This document shows positions 8,696 to 17,306 of a DNA stretch of 64,000 bases, piece after piece. Both the position numbers and the translations under genes were made by a program. The notes beneath the pieces were generated by a model. The model ran no database searches and was not told where the DNA came from. It saw only the letters and a list, made by a program, of their open reading frames with translations. Location of the stretch: the NCBI RefSeq assembly GCF_963666675.1, contig NZ_OY762929.1:2790001-2854000 (forward strand), given 5' to 3'. Positions within the stretch are counted from its first letter, which is position 1. Every line of letters begins with the position of its first letter. Source of the stretch: an uncultured Desulfobacter sp. (GTDB taxonomy: Bacteria; Desulfobacterota; Desulfobacteria; Desulfobacterales; Desulfobacteraceae).

Positions 8696-10222
8696 ATGAT
8701 ATCAAAACGTATCCAGTGTGAACCCCAGAACGACAACATAAAACGTTTAGGGGCATATATAGGCGCCGGCCATGAAAGGGAAAAGCTCTTTGCTAAATGG
8801 ACAGCCGGCTGTTATGCCGGGCAGGATTATGATCTGGCCATTGATGAAATTAAAGCCACCCAGGCAATGAATACCAGGACCAAAAAAGAGAAAACCTATC
8901 ATATGGTAGTCAGTTTTCATCCCGAAGATTTCGAAAAACTTTCCCTGGAAGATTTTAAAAACATTGAAAAAGAATTTGCGGCCGCTTTAGGCTTTGAAGA
9001 CCATCAACGGCTCTGCGGAATACACATCAACACAGACCATCCCCACATGCACGTTGCTTACAATATGATCCACAAGGAAAAATACACCCGGCATGATCCT
9101 TTCTATGATTATTATAAACGGGATAAAACGTGCCGGCTCCTGGAGGAAAAATATAAGCTTAAAATCGATGTTGGTGTTGAGCAGCAATTTAGCGAGTACG
9201 TGAAGCAACGACAATCGGATGTTAAACACGCCTTTGACAATGCCCGGGATTGGCAGTCCTTGCACGAAGAACTTGCCCTTTACGGCTTAACTGTGCAAAT
9301 GCGCGGGAACGGCTGTATCCTGGCTGCAATCGGCCACAAACAAAAAGACGGTCATCATATAAAATTAAGCGATTTTGATAAAAATTTGTCCAAGAAAAAA
9401 CTTCAGGACCGGTTTGGTTCTTATAAAAAATCAGCCGGGGATTATGAAGTCAAAGAATTTTTTCAACGGGAGCCCAAACGGGAAAACGCCAAAGCCAAAG
9501 ATTTTGAAACTAAAACCGGGCTAAAATCCTTTGAGACCTTTGTGTTGGAATCAAAAGAGTTTATCGCCCAGGCGGCAATCAAATCTAACACCTGGCAAGA
9601 CTTTCATAGGGAACTGGCCAGGATCGGTCTTGAAGTCAAACCCCGTGGAGCAGGTTATGTTTTAACGGATATAGGCGGCAAGACTAAAAAAAATTCAAGC
9701 CTCCCTTTTTCTAAAACCGGAATGCGAATTGCCAAAAACGGCATTATCATTGAATGTCACAAAAAAGGAGATATGAACAATGGAAGAAACACAGGACAGC
9801 CCGGTAATAGGAACACCGGAAGACAACGAAACTCAAGCACCTATAATCAGCCCGGTTTTAGCCAACCTGAGCCGCTCTCCAAAAACAATTTGCGCAAATT
9901 GTCCAAATGCCGTTTGGCATATCACGGAACAGGACAAGTTGAGGATATTTTGTCGTTTGATGCACGCGCTTATAGACGAAAGCCTGAAAGCTTGCAATGG
10001 GGCAATGATGGAAGACTGAAAATTTTAGGGGCATTTGAACCGTCCCAAGGCGGTTATACAATTGAAAAGCCGTATAAATTTGAACCAGTGAAAAAGCTCA
10101 AATCGGCCAAAGAAAGAGAAGCTTGGAAGATCTATATTCAGGAACAAAAAAAGCGTAATTATAACTGGATAAAATTTAATAAAAATTTTCAGCGCTTTTA
10201 TGGTGAAGATTATGGAATGTAA
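8696..10222 (+). CDS. traI: MOBP-family relaxase (TraI-like)
   Basis: Nicks oriT and covalently carries the transferred strand. The N-terminus MISKRIQCEPQND followed by LGAYIGAGH resembles MOBP relaxases. The metal-binding motif HINTDHPHMHVAYNMI supplies the histidine triad, and the first ATG supports a start at 8696 rather than an upstream TTG at 8663. The protein is about 508 residues, shorter than RP4 TraI, with a basic C-terminal half containing two similar LHEELALYGL / FHRELARIGLEV units. No frameshift is visible. It is the last gene of the transfer arm before IS and CRISPR remnants. Confidence 0.9.
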   Translation: MISKRIQCEPQNDNIKRLGAYIGAGHEREKLFAKWTAGCYAGQDYDLAIDEIKATQAMNTRTKKEKTYHMVVSFHPEDFEKLSLEDFKNIEKEFAAALGFEDHQRLCGIHINTDHPHMHVAYNMIHKEKYTRHDPFYDYYKRDKTCRLLEEKYKLKIDVGVEQQFSEYVKQRQSDVKHAFDNARDWQSLHEELALYGLTVQMRGNGCILAAIGHKQKDGHHIKLSDFDKNLSKKKLQDRFGSYKKSAGDYEVKEFFQREPKRENAKAKDFETKTGLKSFETFVLESKEFIAQAAIKSNTWQDFHRELARIGLEVKPRGAGYVLTDIGGKTKKNSSLPFSKTGMRIAKNGIIIECHKKGDMNNGRNTGQPGNRNTGRQRNSSTYNQPGFSQPEPLSKNNLRKLSKCRLAYHGTGQVEDILSFDARAYRRKPESLQWGNDGRLKILGAFEPSQGGYTIEKPYKFEPVKKLKSAKEREAWKIYIQEQKKRNYNWIKFNKNFQRFYGEDYGM

Positions 10223-10325
10223 ATTTACCGTTTTTATTGGTTTGAAATCATTTGACATTGAAGGTGTGAGTTCTATAAATAAATGCGACTGCAAACGTCT
10301 TGAGGTCGTAAATTATTTCATATAG

Positions 10326-10379
10326 TTACGTATTTTTATATACACATTACCCAAATCAAAAACCCGGAAAAATACGTAA
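10326..10379. repeat. Perfect 12-bp inverted repeat after the relaxase gene
   Basis: Arms TTACGTATTTTT (10326-10337) and AAAAATACGTAA (10368-10379) flank a 30-base loop about 100 bases after the relaxase stop. The T-rich left arm makes it a weak terminator candidate; it could also be a protein-binding site near the element edge. The rest of 10,223-10,520 shows nothing I can identify. Confidence 0.5.
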
Positions 10380-10525
10380 TCTCGAAGCGTTGAATGTTAA
10401 TAATAGTCCGTAGTTTTAGATCCATCATTGAAGGGATACCGATTTTGACATAGTCTGCAGTTAAAAATTTGAGCTAACAATCATTCTTGTCATATGCACA
10501 ACTGTTTTGATTTCTGGTAGGAATG

Positions 10526-10613
10526 TTTCTAATCTGCCTGCACGGCAGTAAATGATGCTACTTGATTTTTCCTTGTCCCATGACTTTTCTAAGCTGCATG
10601 TGCGGCAATGAAC
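10526..10613 (-). CRISPR. Two-repeat degenerate type I-F-like CRISPR remnant
   Basis: Two 28-base copies (10526-10553 and 10586-10613) are exactly 60 bases apart, leaving a 32-base spacer at 10554-10585. That is the repeat and spacer geometry of type I-F arrays. Read on the minus strand, the second copy begins GTTCATTGCCGCACATGCAG and ends in CTTAGAAA, differing at about three positions from the classical I-F repeat (GTTCACTGCCGYRYAGGCAG...AGAAA). The other copy carries more changes, as expected of a terminal repeat. No cas genes are in the window. It sits between a relaxase gene and an IS200/IS605 element. Confidence 0.7.
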
Positions 10614-10639
10614 TATCAGATAAAGTCTAATTCGAAGGA

Positions 10640-11265
10640 ATAAACCACCGGCATGCCGGTGGTATGAACAATGGCTACGCCAGTGATTAGTGCCGAGAAC
10701 AAAGAAATCTCCTACAATGAGAGCGCCAACTACTCAGAGAAGGAGATTTCAAAATGGAACGTTTTAACAGGTTAGCACATTCAATTTGGGATTGTAAGTA
10801 TCATGTCGTTTGGATACCCAAGTATCGTCGTAAAGAGTTGTACGGGAAAAAGAGACAAATAGTTGTAGATACGATTAAGCAGTGGGCTCGGATTAAAGGT
10901 ATAGAAATCATTGAGGGGCGTGCGATGCCTGACCATATTCACCTTTGCCTTTCGATTCCGCCAAAATATGCGGTGGCCCATGTCATTGGTCTTTTGAAAG
11001 GGAAGAGTGCATCGGAAGTGATGAGCTTTGGAAACAAGAGTAGTCGAATGGTGCGAGGCCGGACATTTTGGGCTCGTGGCTATTGTGTTAGCACTGTTGG
11101 TCTTGATGAAGAAAAGATACGAGAATATATAAGAAAACCAAGAACGTAAAGACATTCTCGAAGAAGAAACAGGTATTTAAGTTTTACTAAAAAAGGTAGT
11201 TGGTCGGAGACCCCCCTTTAGGGGGGCCTCATGAAACCACCAGTTTACTGGTGGTATTCATTGTT
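10640..11265 (+). mobile_element. IS200/IS605-family element, copy 1
   Basis: A single-transposase element. The left end carries hairpin CCACCGGCATGCCGGTGG (10645-10662) and the right end the related hairpin CCACCAGTTTACTGGTGG (11237-11254), both embedded in a shared ACCACC...GGTGGTAT context. That is the subterminal hairpin arrangement recognised by Y1 transposases. A further C6/G6 hairpin (11211-11226) lies between the gene and the right end. No tnpB is present. Exact cleavage points are not certain. Confidence 0.85.
10754..11149 (+). CDS. tnpA: IS200/IS605 Y1 transposase TnpA (C-terminus frameshifted)
   Basis: HUH-type single-strand transposase. The HUH motif is in MPDHIHLCLSIPPKY and the catalytic Tyr is in REYIR. 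It is 131 residues long, while the copy at 59,057 has 143. After REYIRK the frame ends early; adjusting by one base in the AAAA run near 11,132 reopens a QERKDILEEETG tail like that of the second copy, so the very end is frameshifted. The catalytic core is complete and may still be active. Upstream sequence GAAATCTCC...AAGGAGATTTC can pair around the ribosome site. Confidence 0.9.
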   Translation: MERFNRLAHSIWDCKYHVVWIPKYRRKELYGKKRQIVVDTIKQWARIKGIEIIEGRAMPDHIHLCLSIPPKYAVAHVIGLLKGKSASEVMSFGNKSSRMVRGRTFWARGYCVSTVGLDEEKIREYIRKPRT

Positions 11266-11445
11266 GTTCAACTAAATGGCTTGTTGCAAATTTCGGGGGA
11301 TGGGCAAAAAACCCCGGTTAATAAATGGATAAAAATCGGGAAGTATGAACTTCAACAAAATCTAATAAATTCAAAAGTTTTCCCAAAATTATGTGGGGCT
11401 TTTCCCCTAAATGTTTAATTGCACCCATTAACCCGATATTCGGGA

Positions 11446-11943
11446 TTATCTGCGTTGTCCCCCGCCACCCCCCTTACCTCTGCCTTGACCGCTTCCGCCG
11501 CCCATACCCTTACCACCACCACCGCCCATACCACGGCCGCCGCCAGCAATCCCCCGCCCTTTCATTCCACCCTGACCCTGGGGTGCATCAGTTGATTGGG
11601 AGGTCTTAGCCTGGGCATAAGAACCTTGTTTGAATTTGGCCAAGGCCTCTTGTACCGTATCCTGGGGTGATAAACCCTCCACAAGAGAGATCCCGGTTGT
11701 TTGAAATACCTGGGCAGCATTGGGGCCGACAGCGCCGGTGAGAATCGCATCAATATTTTTATCTGACAAAAGGTTGGTCGCAGAGATTCCTGCCCCCTGC
11801 CCCTGGGTGGCAGCATGATTTTCAACGGCCTCAATGATATTGCCAGTGTCTGTATCGATAATTAAAAACCAAGGTGCCCTGCCAAATCGGGGGTCAACGT
11901 TGGCATTAATCTCTTTCCCTGTTGATGTTATGCAAAGTTTCAT
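11446..11943 (-). CDS. NifX/NifB-type dinitrogenase cofactor-binding domain protein with Gly-rich tail
   Basis: Start at ATG 11943, with a GAGGAG-type ribosome site six bases before it. Residues 1-105 (MKLCITSTGKEINANVDPRFGRAPWF...) form a NifX/NifB_C-like ribonuclease-H-fold domain typical of small anaerobe proteins that bind or carry Fe-S/metal clusters. The last 40 residues are almost entirely Gly/Arg/Lys with repeated GGG(M/G)GGG units, a low-complexity tail common in this family in sulfate reducers. No nif genes are near. Function beyond probable metal-cluster binding is not known. Confidence 0.8.
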   Translation of the reverse strand: MKLCITSTGKEINANVDPRFGRAPWFLIIDTDTGNIIEAVENHAATQGQGAGISATNLLSDKNIDAILTGAVGPNAAQVFQTTGISLVEGLSPQDTVQEALAKFKQGSYAQAKTSQSTDAPQGQGGMKGRGIAGGGRGMGGGGGKGMGGGSGQGRGKGGGGGQRR

Positions 11944-12038
11944 CTTTTTCTCCTCGAATACCCATGAAGATAATGGGCTATCTGTCTTATGTACCGAATA
12001 AAATTCGGCGTTGTTTATGTTCAACTGAAGCTTCCTAT

Positions 12039-12158
12039 CACTACAGCGACACTTCCGAAATCGCCCCTGTCGATGGAGCATTTTATAGCTCTAAATCAGC
12101 TAAAATATGGTGATTCTCCCCCCTTTTTTGTGTGAAAAAAACAAGTGTCGCTGTAGTG
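12039..12158. repeat. 16-bp inverted repeat pair, probable transposon ends
   Basis: CACTACAGCGACACTT at 12039-12054 and its exact complement at 12143-12158 bracket a 120-base segment beside an IS6 transposase relic. They may be the abutting ends of two IS copies or a small non-autonomous element. No clear target duplication was found. Confidence 0.6.
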
Positions 12159-12184
12159 CTATAACAGCCATGGACTGACATTTT

Positions 12185-12379
12185 GAAAAAGAGCTTATCC
12201 TTCTAAATGTTCTGTGGTATTTGCGTTATGCCCTTAGCTACCGGGATCTGGAAGAAATGATGTTGGAACGGGAGTAAAGGTTGACCACACGACCATCTAT
12301 CGGTGGGTTCAAAGCTATTCCCCGGAAATTGAGAAAAGATGCAAACCCCACCTCCAACCCACCAACGATTCTTATCGTA
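12185..12379 (+). pseudogene. IS6-family transposase relic
   Basis: Reading on the plus strand gives KELILLNVLWYLRYALSYRD then LEEMMLERE, the N-terminal zinc/DDE region of IS6/IS26-type transposases. After one frame change it continues KVDHTTIYRWVQSYSPEIEK, with KPHLQPTNDSYR near the end. The rest of the transposase, including most of the catalytic core, is missing; similarity stops where the next gene's 3' end begins. It is a scar from a past insertion, probably the event that shaped the 3' end of the neighbouring gene. Confidence 0.85.
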
Positions 12380-12388
12380 CACGCGATG

Positions 12389-12709
12389 TCAGAGGGCACG
12401 ACCACTACCCGATCCCATACCTCCGCCACTGCGACCCATCCCCCCCCCTCTACCAGGTGGCTCGTCGGGCAGTGTTAAACCGCGTTCCTTGGCTCGCTCT
12501 TGCATCTGCTCGTGATGCTCATTCCGGATTTGCTCTCGTTCCTGGACTGTTTTTACGGAACGCATTTTTGCCTGATACTCAGCTCGCTCTTGTTGCGTCA
12601 TGAGTTGGCTGCCGTAGATTTGTTTGTCCTGGTCGGCCGCGAACGCGAATCCACTAAACAAAACCAAGGTAGCAACCAAGGTAGACATCATCAGTGTTCG
12701 TTTCATCAT
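12389..12709 (-). CDS. Exported basic helical protein with Gly-rich tail
   Basis: Start at ATG 12709, after an AAGGAG ribosome site; a longer frame from 12778 lacks one. The signal peptide ends near FAFAADQDKQ. The mature part is charged and helical (QLMTQQERAEYQAKMRS, then EQIRNEHHEQMQERAKERG), a pattern seen in small periplasmic proteins of unknown role in many proteobacteria. It ends in a Gly/Ser/Arg tail that runs into the IS6 relic, so the native C-terminus may have been replaced. Upstream lie a sigma-54-like element and palindromic sites shared with the chaperone loci. Confidence 0.65.
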   Translation of the reverse strand: MMKRTLMMSTLVATLVLFSGFAFAADQDKQIYGSQLMTQQERAEYQAKMRSVKTVQEREQIRNEHHEQMQERAKERGLTLPDEPPGRGGGMGRSGGGMGSGSGRAL

Positions 12710-12888
12710 CTTAAACTCCTTGTGACTTTGGGTTGGTGTAATTGTAATTAACGGCTGCATCCAATGAAACCCGTTCAATGGATGCGTCTAACAATTTAAT
12801 CAACGGGTCCGCATAGTGTCCCTATATATGAAAAAGGAGTTGCTGCAGACATCGCAATATTTTTTTCATCTTGATCAACATAATATAT

Positions 12889-12903
12889 TCAAGTTTCATA
12901 CCA
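12889..12903 (-). promoter_or_regulatory. Weak sigma-54-like promoter upstream of the exported protein gene
   Basis: On the minus strand the sequence is TGGTATGAAACTTGA: the -24 GG and ten-base spacing are correct, but the -12 GC is GA and the -24 box is TGGTAT instead of TGGCAC. It lies about 180 bases before the gene and about 100 bases from the palindromic sites at 13003-13033. Alone it would be unconvincing; the paired upstream sites raise its value. Confidence 0.4.
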
Positions 12904-13002
12904 GGTGGGAGAATCTTTTTTTTTTCATACAACAGGCTGTTTTATATGTAAAAATCTTTATATGACGGATCTGCGTGAGAGTTAAATATGGAATCAAGGA
13001 AT

Positions 13003-13033
13003 GATCATATATGATCAATGGTCATACAAGACC
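13003..13033. promoter_or_regulatory. Palindromic activator-site pair (UAS) before the 12.4-kb gene
   Basis: GATCATATATGATC (13003-13016, perfect palindrome) is followed by GGTCATACAAGACC (13020-13033). Both match the GGTCATATATGACC-like sites found before groESL, the BON operon, hflKC and the hflC copy. The spacing to the putative -24/-12 element fits an enhancer site for a sigma-54 activator. Confidence 0.55.
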
Positions 13034-13199
13034 ACTTTTCAACCGTATTTGTTTTTCAGAGTATTTTATCGTTGAATTCAGAGGATAACTAAAACGCAAT
13101 TTATGATCGAGCGATTATCCCGATGTGTCAGGATAGTTGTCGTGTCGAACGAAAAGCCAATAAGACAATTTGAACAGGGCGTGGAATGGATATGAAAAC

Positions 13200-13694
13200 G
13201 TGGAGTATACACAAGAATTCAAAACGGCAATGATTCAGAAAATTCTTTTAAACCCAGGCACGCCGATGGTAAACTTTTCAAAAGAGGCTAACGTTCCAAA
13301 TTCAACGGTAGCAACCTGGCTAAGAAATTACAAAAAAAGGAATGGGAGTACAGTGGGCTCGAAGAAGAAAACCTGGTCAGCCGAGAGGAAATTTCAGGCA
13401 GTATTGGAAACTGCGTCGTTAAGTGAAGCAGAAAAAAATGAATATTGCCGGAAACATGGAATATACCCGGAACAGTTAGAAGAGTGGAAGAAAGACTGTA
13501 TATCCGGATGTAGAAAGAGCCCCGATCAAAATTTTGTCAAGAAAACCAAGCAAAAAGAGCAAGAATTGCAACGCAAGACTAAAGCCCTTGAAAAAGAATT
13601 AACCCGTAAGGAGAAAGCGTTAGCAGAAGCTGCCGCCCTGCTTGTGTTAAAAAAAAAAGTCCAGGACATCTGGGGGGACAAAGGGGAAGAATGA
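13200..13694 (+). CDS. IS3 transposase OrfA (HTH, long form)
   Basis: DNA-binding subunit of the transposase: an N-terminal HTH (FKTAMIQKILLNPGTPMVN, then NVPNSTVATWLRNYKK), a second HTH-like unit (ERKFQAVLETASLSEAEKNE), and a C-terminal leucine-rich coiled coil (KEQELQRKTKALEKELTRKE). It is about 164 residues, longer than typical IS3 OrfA. The start is uncertain: GTG 13200 gives the usual beginning before EFK, while TTG 13170 adds ten residues. An A10 run at 13,650-13,659 could support frameshifting, though the ATGA overlap suggests coupling instead. Confidence 0.85.
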   Translation: MEYTQEFKTAMIQKILLNPGTPMVNFSKEANVPNSTVATWLRNYKKRNGSTVGSKKKTWSAERKFQAVLETASLSEAEKNEYCRKHGIYPEQLEEWKKDCISGCRKSPDQNFVKKTKQKEQELQRKTKALEKELTRKEKALAEAAALLVLKKKVQDIWGDKGEE

Positions 13695-14737
13695 TTCCTA
13701 CTGAAGACAAAATGCAGATATTGTCTTTGGTGGAAGAAGCTTGTAAATCCGGTGCTCGCCAATGTAAGGCTTGTGAAATAATAGGAATTTCAGAAAGGAC
13801 CTTACAGCGGTGGCAGAAAAAAACGACTGCTGAAATAGAAGATAAGCGCCCCCATGCAGAAAGAAATCCTGCAAACAAATTGTCTGAAGAAGAAAAACAT
13901 ATGATTATAGATATTTGTAATAGTCAGGAGTATGGAAGCTTACCGCCAAGCCAGATTGTTCCCATGCTTTGTGATCAGGGGATCTATGTCGCATCCGAAG
14001 CAAGCTTCTATAGGACACTGAGAGAGAACGGTCTTCAGAACCATAGAGGTAAAACCCGGTATAAAACAAATAAAAAACCGACGGGTTTTACAGCAACAGG
14101 GCCTAATCAGGTCTGGACATGGGATATAACCTACCTTCCAGCGGCGCTAAAGGGTTCGTTTTATTACCTTTATATGATAACGGATATTTACAGTCGTAAG
14201 ATAGTAGCTTGGGAAGTCCATGACAGGCAAAGTGATGAGCTGGCCTCCGAGCTTGTAAAAAGGGGGTATCTGTCAGAGGGTGTAAATGGCAATGAAATAG
14301 TGCTTCATTCAGATAATGGCTCCCCGATGAAAGGTGCGACCATGCTGTGCACTCTTCAGCAACTTGGAGTTGTCCCCTCATTCAGTCGGCCGTCGGTAAG
14401 TAACGATAATCCTTATTCAGAAGCATTGTTCAAAACCCTGAAATATGCCCCTTCATACCCTTCCGGCCCTTTTGAGAGCTTGGAGGCCTGTAGAGAATGG
14501 GTACTGAATTTTGTTCGCTGGTACAATAATGTCCACCGTCACAGTGGTATAAAATTTGTTACCCCAAATGAAAGGCATACAGGGGCAGATAGGACGATTT
14601 TAGAGGCCCGTCAAAAGGTATATCTGGAAGCAAAGGCAAAAAAACCAGAACGTTGGAGCCGTGGAATCAGAGATTGGACTGTGGTAACAGAAGTCTCTCT
14701 TAATCCTGAAAAAAACGATAACCGTCCAGCAGCTTAA
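13691..14737 (+). CDS. IS3 transposase OrfB (DDE integrase core)
   Basis: Catalytic subunit of 348 residues. An HTH region (ACEIIGISERTLQRWQKKT) precedes the rve integrase core with Asp in WTWDITYLPAAL, Asp in VLHSDNGSPMKGATM and Glu at PYSEALFKTLKYAP, then the C-terminal RHSGIKFVTPNERHTG block. All three acidic residues are present, so it may be functional. It begins four bases inside orfA. Confidence 0.93.
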   Translation: MIPTEDKMQILSLVEEACKSGARQCKACEIIGISERTLQRWQKKTTAEIEDKRPHAERNPANKLSEEEKHMIIDICNSQEYGSLPPSQIVPMLCDQGIYVASEASFYRTLRENGLQNHRGKTRYKTNKKPTGFTATGPNQVWTWDITYLPAALKGSFYYLYMITDIYSRKIVAWEVHDRQSDELASELVKRGYLSEGVNGNEIVLHSDNGSPMKGATMLCTLQQLGVVPSFSRPSVSNDNPYSEALFKTLKYAPSYPSGPFESLEACREWVLNFVRWYNNVHRHSGIKFVTPNERHTGADRTILEARQKVYLEAKAKKPERWSRGIRDWTVVTEVSLNPEKNDNRPAA

Positions 14738-14771
14738 TATAAAGGTTACCCCCAGACATAATTATGTTTTT

Positions 14772-14904
14772 CCCTTATCCCCAAAAAAAATCCTGCGGGA
14801 ATGGAAGGATAAGTCAAGAAAAAAATGGGAGGGACCCTCTGGGAGGAACCGATTTTTTTCTTGACTTATCCTGGAATGGAGCTACAAATTTTTTGGGGTA
14901 AGGG
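14772..14904. repeat. Nested palindromes inside the IS3 element
   Basis: Inner arms of 20 bases (14807-14826 and 14852-14871) pair perfectly around a 25-base G-rich loop. Outer arms CCCTTATCCCCAAAAAA (from 14772) and TTTTTTGGGGTAAGGG (14889-14904) pair with one bulged base. The T-runs mean the inner hairpin could terminate transcription in both directions; the nested form could extrude as a cruciform. Confidence 0.8.
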
Positions 14905-15193
14905 TAAAAACAACAGTGAAAATTTATACCTAAAAATTTCACAAAAAATGCGCTTGAGGCGACAACTTTCTTGACAAACACCGTTATTTATGGTATAAAT
15001 TTTCAGGTGGCTAAAATTTTAAGAGCGAGCTTTTGCATTTGTAAGGCTCTCTTTTTTGAAATTTGGACAAGCCCACATATTGTGGTTGAATCGTCCTTGA
15101 AAAGATCCGGAGAGACAGGGATATTTTGCAACACCATTTGCTTGAAAAATCGACATTGGCGCAAAGGCAGTCCTTTCTTGGAACCCTATCTCT

Positions 15194-15472
15194 TCACTTT
15201 ATTTCGATCCAATTTTCGAGCCGCAAACCATCGACTCTCACAAATTCACGTATGTTGTTAGAAACCAGGATTAAAGATTCACTTCGGGCATGGCCTGCAA
15301 TATGCAAATCATTGACCCCGATAGGTGTACCTTTCTTTTCTAAATCCGCTCTGATATTTCCATAGTGGGCGGCGGCATTATCATCATAGGGAAGGACTTC
15401 CAGACGTGATACAAAATCTTCTACTTTTCGCAAATTGTTAGACTTAATCGATAAACTTTTTCGAGGGAATAA
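15194..15472 (-). pseudogene. vapC: vapC-type PIN-domain toxin relic truncated at a group II intron
   Basis: The reading frame encodes the C-terminal two-thirds of a VapC RNase toxin: NLRKVEDFVSRLEVLPYDDN, then HYGNIRADLEKKGTPIGVND (with the conserved GxND) and NNIREFVRVDGLRLENW. The frame is open up to the intron edge at 15472. Beyond the intron a ribosome site GGAGG and ATG TAT (start at 17313) match a VapC start (MYLLDTN...), but about 50-60 N-terminal codons are absent. The toxin is therefore dead. No intact antitoxin is visible. Confidence 0.75.
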
Positions 15473-17306
15473 GTGTGCCGGGCAATCTGCCCCAAAGATG
15501 AGGGAAGGCCCCTCGGAGCCGCCTTTCAGGAGGAGGCTTCAAACCACCCTGAGTTGCTGTGGTTAAGAGCTATGGTAATGAGCGTCAGGGGAAAAGGCAT
15601 GAGAGACATGTCAGGTATGGATCAAGGAGACGAACGTAAGTGAACCATTGATGAGGTGTCGAAAAACCGAATATTGTCGTCAAAACCGGGGTGCTTGAAC
15701 TATCCCGGGATGAGATCGGAGGGTGCCTGATGATTGTCCGATCGGCGACCGGCATAGAGATGGCGTGAACTTGACCCAGGCTTTGGGATGGAACCCGGGA
15801 ACCTGTCACATTGATGTTAAGGAAGCGATTCAAGCAGCGGACCTGTGAGAATCTGAGTACCGATGCAATGTACAGGGGCGGAGTCACCCGTAGTAGTGAT
15901 GAAGGTGCTGTAACGGCACTGGAGCGAAGGGGTGGCATTGTTCAGCTTTACCTTTTGGTCAACTGGAATTATAGGAGGAACTGATTGGGAGAAGCAAAGT
16001 CATTTGATATTTCTAAATTGGCGGTATGGGATGCTTATATCCGGGTAAAACGCAATGATGGCGGAGCCGGTGTGGATGCAGTAAGCCTTGAGATGTTTGA
16101 GGAAGATCTTGAGAACAATCTTTACAAGATCTGGAACAGGATGTCCTCGGGGAGCTATTTCCCACCTCCTGTCCGAACAGTCTTGATACCCAAATCGGGC
16201 GGAACACGGACCCTTGGCATTCCAACCGTAGCTGACCGAATTGCACAGATGACAGTCAAATTGTATCTGGAGCCGGAATTGGAACCGGTATTTGATGAAG
16301 ATTCCTACGGGTATCGTCCGGGGAAATCTGCATTGGATGCACTCAATGCAACACGTAGTCGTTGCTGGCAGTTTGATTGGGTTTTGGATCTTGATATCAA
16401 AGGCTTCTTTGATAGCATTGATCATGATCTGATGATGAAAGCGGTATGTTTTCATACGAATTGCAAATGGATACGGCTTTACATTGAGCGGTGGTTGAAA
16501 GCACCGGCGCAAATGCAGAATGGTAAACAGATGGCGCGGCATCTCGGCACACCGCAGGGTGGGGTCATCAGTCCTTTGTTGGCCAATCTGTTTCTGCATT
16601 ATGCATTTGATGCATGGATGAGAAGAACCTATCCCGGTGTACCATTCGAAAGATATGCCGATGATATCGTTATTCATTGCAAGTCTGAAGAACAGACATT
16701 GGCCATCCACCGAAAGCTGAAAAAACGGATGACAGCCTGCAAACTGGAACTTCACCCAGAGAAAACAAAGATCGCTTATTGCAAGGACGCCAATCGGCCT
16801 GGCAATTATGACACGGTCAGTTTTGATTTTCTTGGGTATACCTTCCGGCCGCGCATGTCCAAGAATCGATGGGGGAAATATTTTGTTAACTTTTCCCCCG
16901 CCATCTCCCGGAAGGCGGTGGTGCGAATTTTTGGTGTCATACGTGACTGGCAGTGCAATAGCCGGACACCTATGGACTTGGAGGATCTTGCAGAATTTGC
17001 AAATCCAGCAATTCAGGGATGGATCAACTACTATGGAAGATTCTGTCCATCGGCTCTGCACAACCTGATGATGCATTTAAACCAGAAGCTTGTGAAATGG
17101 GCCATGAGGAAATACAAACGGTTTAGATTTCATGAAAAGAGAGCAACACATTGGCTGGGAAGAATCGCACACCGTGAGCCTGGCATGTTTGTTCACTGGA
17201 GATTTGGATATAAACCATCGACTGGACAATAAGAGCCGTATGAATCGAGAGGTTCACGTACGGTTCTGTGAGAGCCTGAGGGGAAAGGTCCCTCGGGCTA
17301 CTTGAC
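15473..17306 (+). mobile_element. Group II intron with maturase
   Basis: The 5' end begins GTGTGCCGGGC at 15473 (GUGYG consensus), followed by about 500 bases of structured RNA leader. The 3' end has domain V (GAGCCGTATG...CGTACGGTTC, 17233-17266) and a domain VI stem (GCCTGAGGG/CCCTCGGGC) ending ...CTACTTGAC near 17306. The maturase gene is in domain IV. The intron lies antisense to the vapC relic, so splicing cannot repair it. Boundaries are good to a few bases. Confidence 0.88.
15985..17232 (+). CDS. ltrA: Group II intron reverse transcriptase/maturase
   Basis: 415 residues from a TTG start preceded by AGGAGG. RT blocks include VLIPKSGGTRTLGIPTVADR, WVLDLDIKGFFDSIDHDLM, HLGTPQGGVISPLLANL and the catalytic FERYADDIVIHC. 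The C-terminal maturase X domain (NPAIQGWINYYGRF) is present. No HNH endonuclease domain follows, so mobility would rely on target-strand priming without En. The stop codon directly abuts domain V. Confidence 0.95.
   Translation: MGEAKSFDISKLAVWDAYIRVKRNDGGAGVDAVSLEMFEEDLENNLYKIWNRMSSGSYFPPPVRTVLIPKSGGTRTLGIPTVADRIAQMTVKLYLEPELEPVFDEDSYGYRPGKSALDALNATRSRCWQFDWVLDLDIKGFFDSIDHDLMMKAVCFHTNCKWIRLYIERWLKAPAQMQNGKQMARHLGTPQGGVISPLLANLFLHYAFDAWMRRTYPGVPFERYADDIVIHCKSEEQTLAIHRKLKKRMTACKLELHPEKTKIAYCKDANRPGNYDTVSFDFLGYTFRPRMSKNRWGKYFVNFSPAISRKAVVRIFGVIRDWQCNSRTPMDLEDLAEFANPAIQGWINYYGRFCPSALHNLMMHLNQKLVKWAMRKYKRFRFHEKRATHWLGRIAHREPGMFVHWRFGYKPSTGQ

Larger units (their letters stand above)
13126..14976 (+). 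mobile_element. IS3-family insertion sequence, apparently complete
   Basis: Ends are imperfect inverted repeats: left TGTCAGGATAGTTGTCGTG (13126-13144) and right GGCGACAACTTTCTTGACA (14958-14976), matching at about 15 of 19 positions. Inside are orfA and orfB with a four-base ATGA overlap, plus a large nested palindrome before the right end. Length is 1,851 bp, long for IS3 because of an extended orfA and the palindrome. I see no clear target-site duplication. Confidence 0.85.

Noticed and set aside
10645..10662. Third CRISPR repeat after 10613
   Set aside because: The sequence at the expected next repeat position is the IS200/IS605 left-end hairpin, not a repeat.
16000..17076. Long minus-strand open frame of 358 codons opposite the intron maturase
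   Set aside because: It is a shadow of the RT gene, whose catalytic motifs, ribosome site and position before domain V are clear; the antisense frame has no recognisable domain.
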